NCBI GenBank assembly: GCA_018398815.1
Contig: CM031607.1
Location: forward strand, 88,909,028 to 88,973,027
Source of the DNA: Conus ventricosus
Taxonomy: Eukaryota > Mollusca > Gastropoda > Neogastropoda > Conidae
Length of the DNA stretch: 64,000 nucleotides
Direction of reading: 5' to 3'
This document shows, one piece after another, positions 59,807 through 64,000 of this stretch. Both the position numbers and the translations under genes were made by a program. The first letter of the stretch is position 1; each line of letters begins with the position of its first letter. The notes under the pieces were generated by a model. That model was not told the DNA's origin. It saw only the letters and a program-made list of their open reading frames with translations, and made no database searches.

Positions 59807-60159
59807 CTCCTCTCTCTCTCTCTTCTCTATGCGTGCGAACGTGCGTGTATTTGTGTGTTCAAAAATATGTACGCACTTTGTCATATTCACTTCACTGTCT
59901 GTTTTCATACATGCCCAATCTTGTACGTTGTAGTACACTTACATATGTTTCCCCAGCCCACCTCACTCCCTACCCCCGCTCTCCCTTCCTCTTCATTATT
60001 GTTATTCTCATTTTTATTTTATTTATTTTATTGTTATTATTATTTTTTGTTGTTGTTTTGTTTATTATTATTCTTATTTTTTGTTTTGTTTTCATTTATC
60101 TTCTATTTTCATTTGGTGTTCCTCTATGATTACATGACCGCTTTGCTTGCTTCTTTGAT
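59651..60159. other. C-rich end of the low-quality block, (CT)n and spacer
   Basis: C and TC runs to 59665, then normal-quality sequence. A CT repeat runs at about 59745-59830, followed by unassigned T-rich sequence with TTATT and TTGTT words at 59995-60075. Confidence 0.6.
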
Positions 60160-60278
60160 TTCTTACATTAATTGATTTCACTGCATGTTGTAGTCCCTAC
60201 TCAGGGCGAGGACTGGATGTAAAAAAGCATGTTAGTGCTTATCTATTATCCTCGTAAATAAAGAATTTTGTCTTGTCT

Positions 60279-60280
<2 letters not shown>
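60160..60280 (+). mobile_element. LINE-type 3' tail with (CTTGT)n and (TC)n
   Basis: Contains GGGCGAGGACTGGATGTAAA, AAGCATGTTAGTGCTTATC, then CCTCGTAAATAAAGAATTTT with an AATAAA signal, a TGTCTTGTCTTGTC pentanucleotide tail, and a TC repeat. It is a 3' untranslated end of the type seen on truncated LINEs in molluscs, and it resembles 29225-29321. No coding part is attached. Confidence 0.6.
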
Positions 60281-60372
<92 letters not shown>

Positions 60373-60412
60373 ATCTGCTGTTAGTCCCTGTTTTGTTCTA
60401 TGAGAGACATTC

Positions 60413-60487
<75 letters not shown>
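60281..60487. repeat. Two (TC)n tracts with a short spacer
   Basis: TC repeat 60281-60371, 43 bases of spacer, TC repeat 60415-60487. Confidence 0.96.
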
Positions 60488-60745
60488 ATTCTTTTTGCCG
60501 TTCACTCTAAGATATCTCCTATACTTATGCAAATGGACAAATTTCATGTGTCCCTGTTTGTTTTTGTTGTTATCTGTATTGCTGCCGTGGTCTTTATTGG
60601 TATTGAGTGTAGACAGGCATTTAATGGTGTTGTCGTTTTGTTTGTTTTCTTCTGTATTCCCCCCCCCCCCCCCCCCCCCCCATGTTTATTCTCTTTTGTT
60701 CTTGTTGCTGTTGTTGCTCTGATTTCAATCGTCTGCCAAGTCTTG
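60488..60745. other. Unassigned spacer with poly-C
   Basis: Unique sequence with a C run of about 21 bases at 60660-60680. The plus-strand open frame has a hydrophobic stretch but no recognised domain. Confidence 0.4.
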
Positions 60746-61476
60746 TCCCTGAGACCCTCTGAGCTGTGTTCGGGTTGCCTTACCGACGTCCCTGAGATCC
60801 TCAGAGCTGTGTTCGGGTTGCCTTACCGACGTCCCTGAGACCCTCAGAGCTGTGTTCGGGTTGCCTTACCGACGTCCCTGAGACCCTCTGAGCTGTGTTC
60901 GGGTTGCCTTACCAACGTCCCTGAGACCCTCAGAGCTGTGTTCGGGTTGCCTTACCGACGTCCCTGAGACCCTCTGAGCTGTGTTCGGGTTGCCTTACCG
61001 ACGTCCCTGAGACCCCGTGAGCTGTGTTCGGGTTGCCTTACCGACGTCCCTGAGACCCTCAAAGCTGTGTTCGGGTTGCCTTACCAACGTCCCTGAGACC
61101 CTCAGAGCTGTGTTCGGGTTGCCTTACCGACGTCCCTGAGACCCCCTGAGCTGTGTTCGGGTTGCCTTACCGACGTCCCTGAGACCCTCAGAGCTGTGTT
61201 CGGGTTGCCTTACCGACGTCCCTGAGACCCTCAGAGCTGTGTTCGGGTTGCCTTACCAACGTCCCTGAGACCCTCAGAGCTGTGTTCGGGTTGCCTTACC
61301 GACGTCCCTGAGACCCTCTGAGCTGTGTTCGGGTTGCCTTACCGACGTCCCTGAGACCCTCAGAGCTGTGTTCGGGTTGCCTTACTGACGTCCCTGAGAC
61401 CTCTGAGCTGTGTTCGGGTTGCCTTACCGACGTCCCTGAGACCCTCAGAGCTGTGTTCGGGTTGCCTTACCGACGT
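60746..61476. repeat. 43-bp minisatellite, 17 copies
   Basis: The unit begins CCCTGAGACCCTCAGAGCTG and continues TGTTCGGGTTGCCTTACCGA, CGT. Copies differ mainly at CTCAGAG/CTCTGAG/CCCTGAG and ACCGACG/ACCAACG. High identity between units suggests recent expansion. The period is not a multiple of three. Confidence 0.96.
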
Positions 61477-62113
61477 ACTTGTTGGTTCAGCTGCTACCCC
61501 TGCACACGATCTTCTCATGGCATCCTGGGATAGCAGATGCCGTGTAGTGTACATGGATCACTCCACACGCAGTGATGCGCTTCATCAATTAAAAAAAATG
61601 TTTTCAGTGACTGATTATTTTGATTCTGAAGAGCTGTATCTGTGTATCTTGATATGGATTGAAAACAAACAAAAAACAAAAAACAAAAACAAAAACCACG
61701 CTGTTCCTGTTTTGTTATTTAACGATCACTGCTCCCCAGCTCAGTTCAGAATTCCTTTCATACCAGACAGGTCCTGTTGGCTATAACATATATTCGATTG
61801 TCTTCACTGGTGCAGCAATATTCATCACGATCAATAAACTTGGGCCTGTCTCGAGTAAACGTTAATCTGAGTGTGCAGTGTTCGCTGCCTGTTGTTGCTG
61901 TGTACAGATATCACTTGGGGGGGGGGGGGGGGGGGGGGTTATAGGCAGGTCTGGAACTTCTTAGGAAGAGGCTTTCAAGGTGAGGTAACTGCCGGTGGAA
62001 ACTGAAACAAATTCTGAAAACAATTCTCAGCGAGCCCGCCAAAATCAAAAACAAGCAGATTGCAATTTGTTTGTCCTTGTTTTTGGTAGAGTCACCAAGA
62101 ATTTTTTTTAATA

Positions 62114-62116
<3 letters not shown>
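61477..62116. other. Unassigned sequence with poly-G
   Basis: Unique sequence. AAAAAC words lie at about 61665-61695 and a G run of about 22 at 61917-61938. No gene seen. Confidence 0.4.

Positions 62117-62182
<66 letters not shown>
62117..62182. repeat. (TTA)n microsatellite
   Basis: Uninterrupted TTA repeat of about 22 units. Confidence 0.97.
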
Positions 62183-62818
62183 GGAAAAAGTGGAGGAGAA
62201 AACCCGGGAGAGAGAGGGTGTTTGGGAAGAGTGAGGCTGGGTGAGGGAAATTCCTCGTGTGCACTTTGTGTCTCTTGTACATGTGTTGATTATGTTTCAC
62301 CACAGAAGCAATACATACAGTGCGTATTTATTATTGTTTGTATGTCCCGTCTGGCTTGAAATTTGCTTTCGTATTACTTCAATGCCAGGAATCTCAGTAG
62401 GCTGTGCTTAGAGCTGAAGTTATAACTAAATGCATTTCACAAAGACTTAAAAAAGGATGCTTTTGCCTCTAATAGGACACCATAGTTGTGCGTTCTTTGC
62501 GTGGAGGCCATCTCCCACCATGTCGTAACGCTTATGCAAAAAACGAGATAGACTGACCAGCGAGGGACAAACAGCTTGCTCCCCTCTGCTGGACAGCTGA
62601 CCAGTCTACAGTCTTCCACGTTCACCTCTGGCTGTTTTCTCCTACATCGTGTAGACGACGGACCGACACCTTCTGCCTCTGTGACTAAGTGACCAATGTG
62701 AGTACAGCATTTTCTGGTTTTATGAATATCTTTTATAGACAGCAACGCCCATCTTGCACTGAAGTGAATGAAGATTTGATTGCTCGTTCATTTTCGTTGT
62801 CCCAGTGTTTTGTATCTT
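62183..62818. other. Unassigned sequence
   Basis: No recognised gene. A minus-strand open frame at about 62745-62437 has several cysteines but no known domain. Confidence 0.35.
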
Positions 62819-62880
62819 GCCTGAAGAAGACCTAAGAGATCAAAACGCGTCGTGTTTTGTCTTGTGATTCGTTTGTCTAC
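62819..62880 (+). repeat. Third copy of the GAAGACCTAAG...AAACGCGTCGTG element
   Basis: Reads CCTGAAGAAGACCTAAGAGA, TCAAAACGCGTCGTGTTTTG, TCTTGTGATTCGTTTGTC. It matches both arms of the inverted repeat at 26588-26705. Confidence 0.8.
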
Positions 62881-63206
62881 GTTTTCTTGGCGGTTCGCTA
62901 TTAATTACATTGACAAATTGTTTAGATTTACCAGCTAAACATGTCACCGGAACGTTTACATCAAATCCAGTGTGTGTTTACCCCAGTAATCTTAACTGGA
63001 TGGAAAGCCTGCTACTTAACAGAATGTTTGTGCACTGAATTTAGGTGTTGACCATCAACGTTAATGTGTATTGTGGCGTTGACGCATATGCTGATTTTGT
63101 GACATGATCTCTGTTGAATCCAGTTCAAGCTTCAACTCACTGGCTGTGTCTTTTCATGCTCGTGGTTAATTCAAGATGATCGAAGGGTATGAGAACATAA
63201 CAACCA
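62881..63206. other. Unassigned spacer
   Basis: No gene or repeat recognised. Confidence 0.3.
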
Positions 63207-63597
63207 TACTGCGTGTTACAGGGACTGGAAATGATAGTGTTTGGATTCAGAAGTACACCTATTACTGCGTGTTACAGGGACTGGAAATGATAGTGTTTGG
63301 ATTCAGAGGTACACCTATTACTGCGTGTTACTGTGACTGGAAATGATAGCGCTTGGATTCAGAAGTACACCTATTACTTCGTGGTACTGTGACTGGAAAT
63401 GATAGTGTTTGGATTCAGATGTACACCTATTACTGCGTGTTACTGTGACTGGAAATGATAGCGCTTGGATTCAGAGGTACACCTATTACTGCTGTTACTG
63501 TGACTGGAAATGATAGCGCTTGGATCCAGAGGTAACACCTATTACTGAGTGTTACTGTGACTGGAAATGATAGCGCTTGGATCCAGAGGTACACTAT
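63207..63597. repeat. 56-bp minisatellite, 7 copies
   Basis: The unit contains ACTGGAAATGATAGTGTTTG, GATTCAGAAGTACACCTATT and ACTGCGTGTTACAGGG. Variants are AGTGTTTGG/AGCGCTTGG and ACAGGGACT/ACTGTGACT. The last units differ most and the sixth has a one-base insertion (GGTAACACC). Confidence 0.95.
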
Positions 63598-63851
63598 TCA
63601 TTTTAGCACATGTCCTGAAAGCACCTGTCGCTTTTTGTTTCAATGATACTGGTATTCTAATATGTACGTAACATCGTAGCTGTAGACACCTAATAGCTGT
63701 TTCACTTTCTAAGTTTTTTTTTTTCGAGAAACTTGGTCAGAATCCATTGTCAAAAACACTAATAAACCGGTTTTGGCGAGTGCGTATTATATTAGTATTT
63801 TCTTGACGGATGATGACATGTTTTCGCTTGGAAAGCAAGCACGCACGAACA
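63598..63851. other. Unassigned spacer
   Basis: Unique sequence with a T run at about 63715-63723. No gene. Confidence 0.3.
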
Positions 63852-63857
63852 CACATA

Positions 63858-63914
<57 letters not shown>

Positions 63915-63962
63915 ACACACACACACACACAACACACACACACACACACCACACACACCACA
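63852..63962. repeat. (CA)n microsatellite
   Basis: CA repeat with several CCACA and AACACA breaks. Confidence 0.96.
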
Positions 63963-64000
63963 CTTGAAATAAAAGGGGGCTCCGATGGGTGGGTGGAGTA

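Noticed and set aside
60746..61476. CRISPR-like array at the 43-bp repeat
   Set aside because: The whole 43 bp repeats; there are no unique spacers.
62437..62745. 102-codon minus-strand frame with several cysteines
   Set aside because: No recognisable domain, no splice or start support; likely chance.

Overview
The window reads as repeat-rich nuclear DNA of an animal, most likely a marine mollusc. The grounds are very dense di-, tri- and tetranucleotide microsatellites, several non-LTR retrotransposon (LINE) families, a Tc1 transposon, and one split host gene with consensus splice sites. There is no bacterial-style gene packing, rRNA, convincing tRNA or CRISPR array. The taxon is inferred from repeat style, not proven.

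The only recognised host gene is the 5' part of a hyaluronidase-like gene on the minus strand. Exon 1 (11989-11836) encodes a signal peptide. Exon 2 (8648-8410) encodes the N-terminal hyaluronidase motif. The intron is about 3.2 kb and carries a 37-bp minisatellite that has copied the exon-2 splice acceptor and first codons about 23 times. Later exons are not seen. The expected next intron holds a large 18-bp minisatellite (6716-8014).

The rest is mostly mobile elements. LINE family A (endonuclease plus reverse transcriptase, no RNase H seen) occurs at 1900-5391 (+), 12376-15465 (-) and 27043-27371 (-). LINE family B (I-like, with RNase H) occurs at 15885-20390 (+) and 31525-32882 (-). The first B copy is split by a 1,100-bp insertion that looks like a solo LTR. 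LINE family C (CR1/L2-like) is nearly full length at 34085-36625 (+). A LINE 3' part lies at 39322-39960 (+), a LINE C-terminal remnant at 5772-6150 (+), and two related LINE-type 3' tails near 29.2 and 60.2 kb. A frameshifted Tc1 element with terminal repeats and TA duplications sits at 21190-22705, inside a TTA microsatellite. Almost every LINE end abuts a microsatellite.

The most unusual block is about 40.8-47.7 kb. Four diverged tandem modules, each a short ORF behind a similar AT-rich leader, precede a decayed protein-primed-type DNA polymerase B of the Polinton/Maverick or adintovirus kind (about 42.2-45.3 kb). A short AGCGCC-rich tandem repeat follows, and a mirror-image version lies at about 47.5-47.8 kb. 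This looks like an endogenised DNA virus or self-synthesising transposon, now broken throughout. A separate minus-strand ORF at 38026-38469 resembles an RPA-type OB-fold and zinc-ribbon protein.

Two blocks, 1-5390 and about 46.1-59.65 kb, have a different texture: homopolymer runs every few bases and frames broken every few dozen codons. They look like poorly polished consensus. Calls inside them are weak, and large parts of 48-59 kb could not be assigned.
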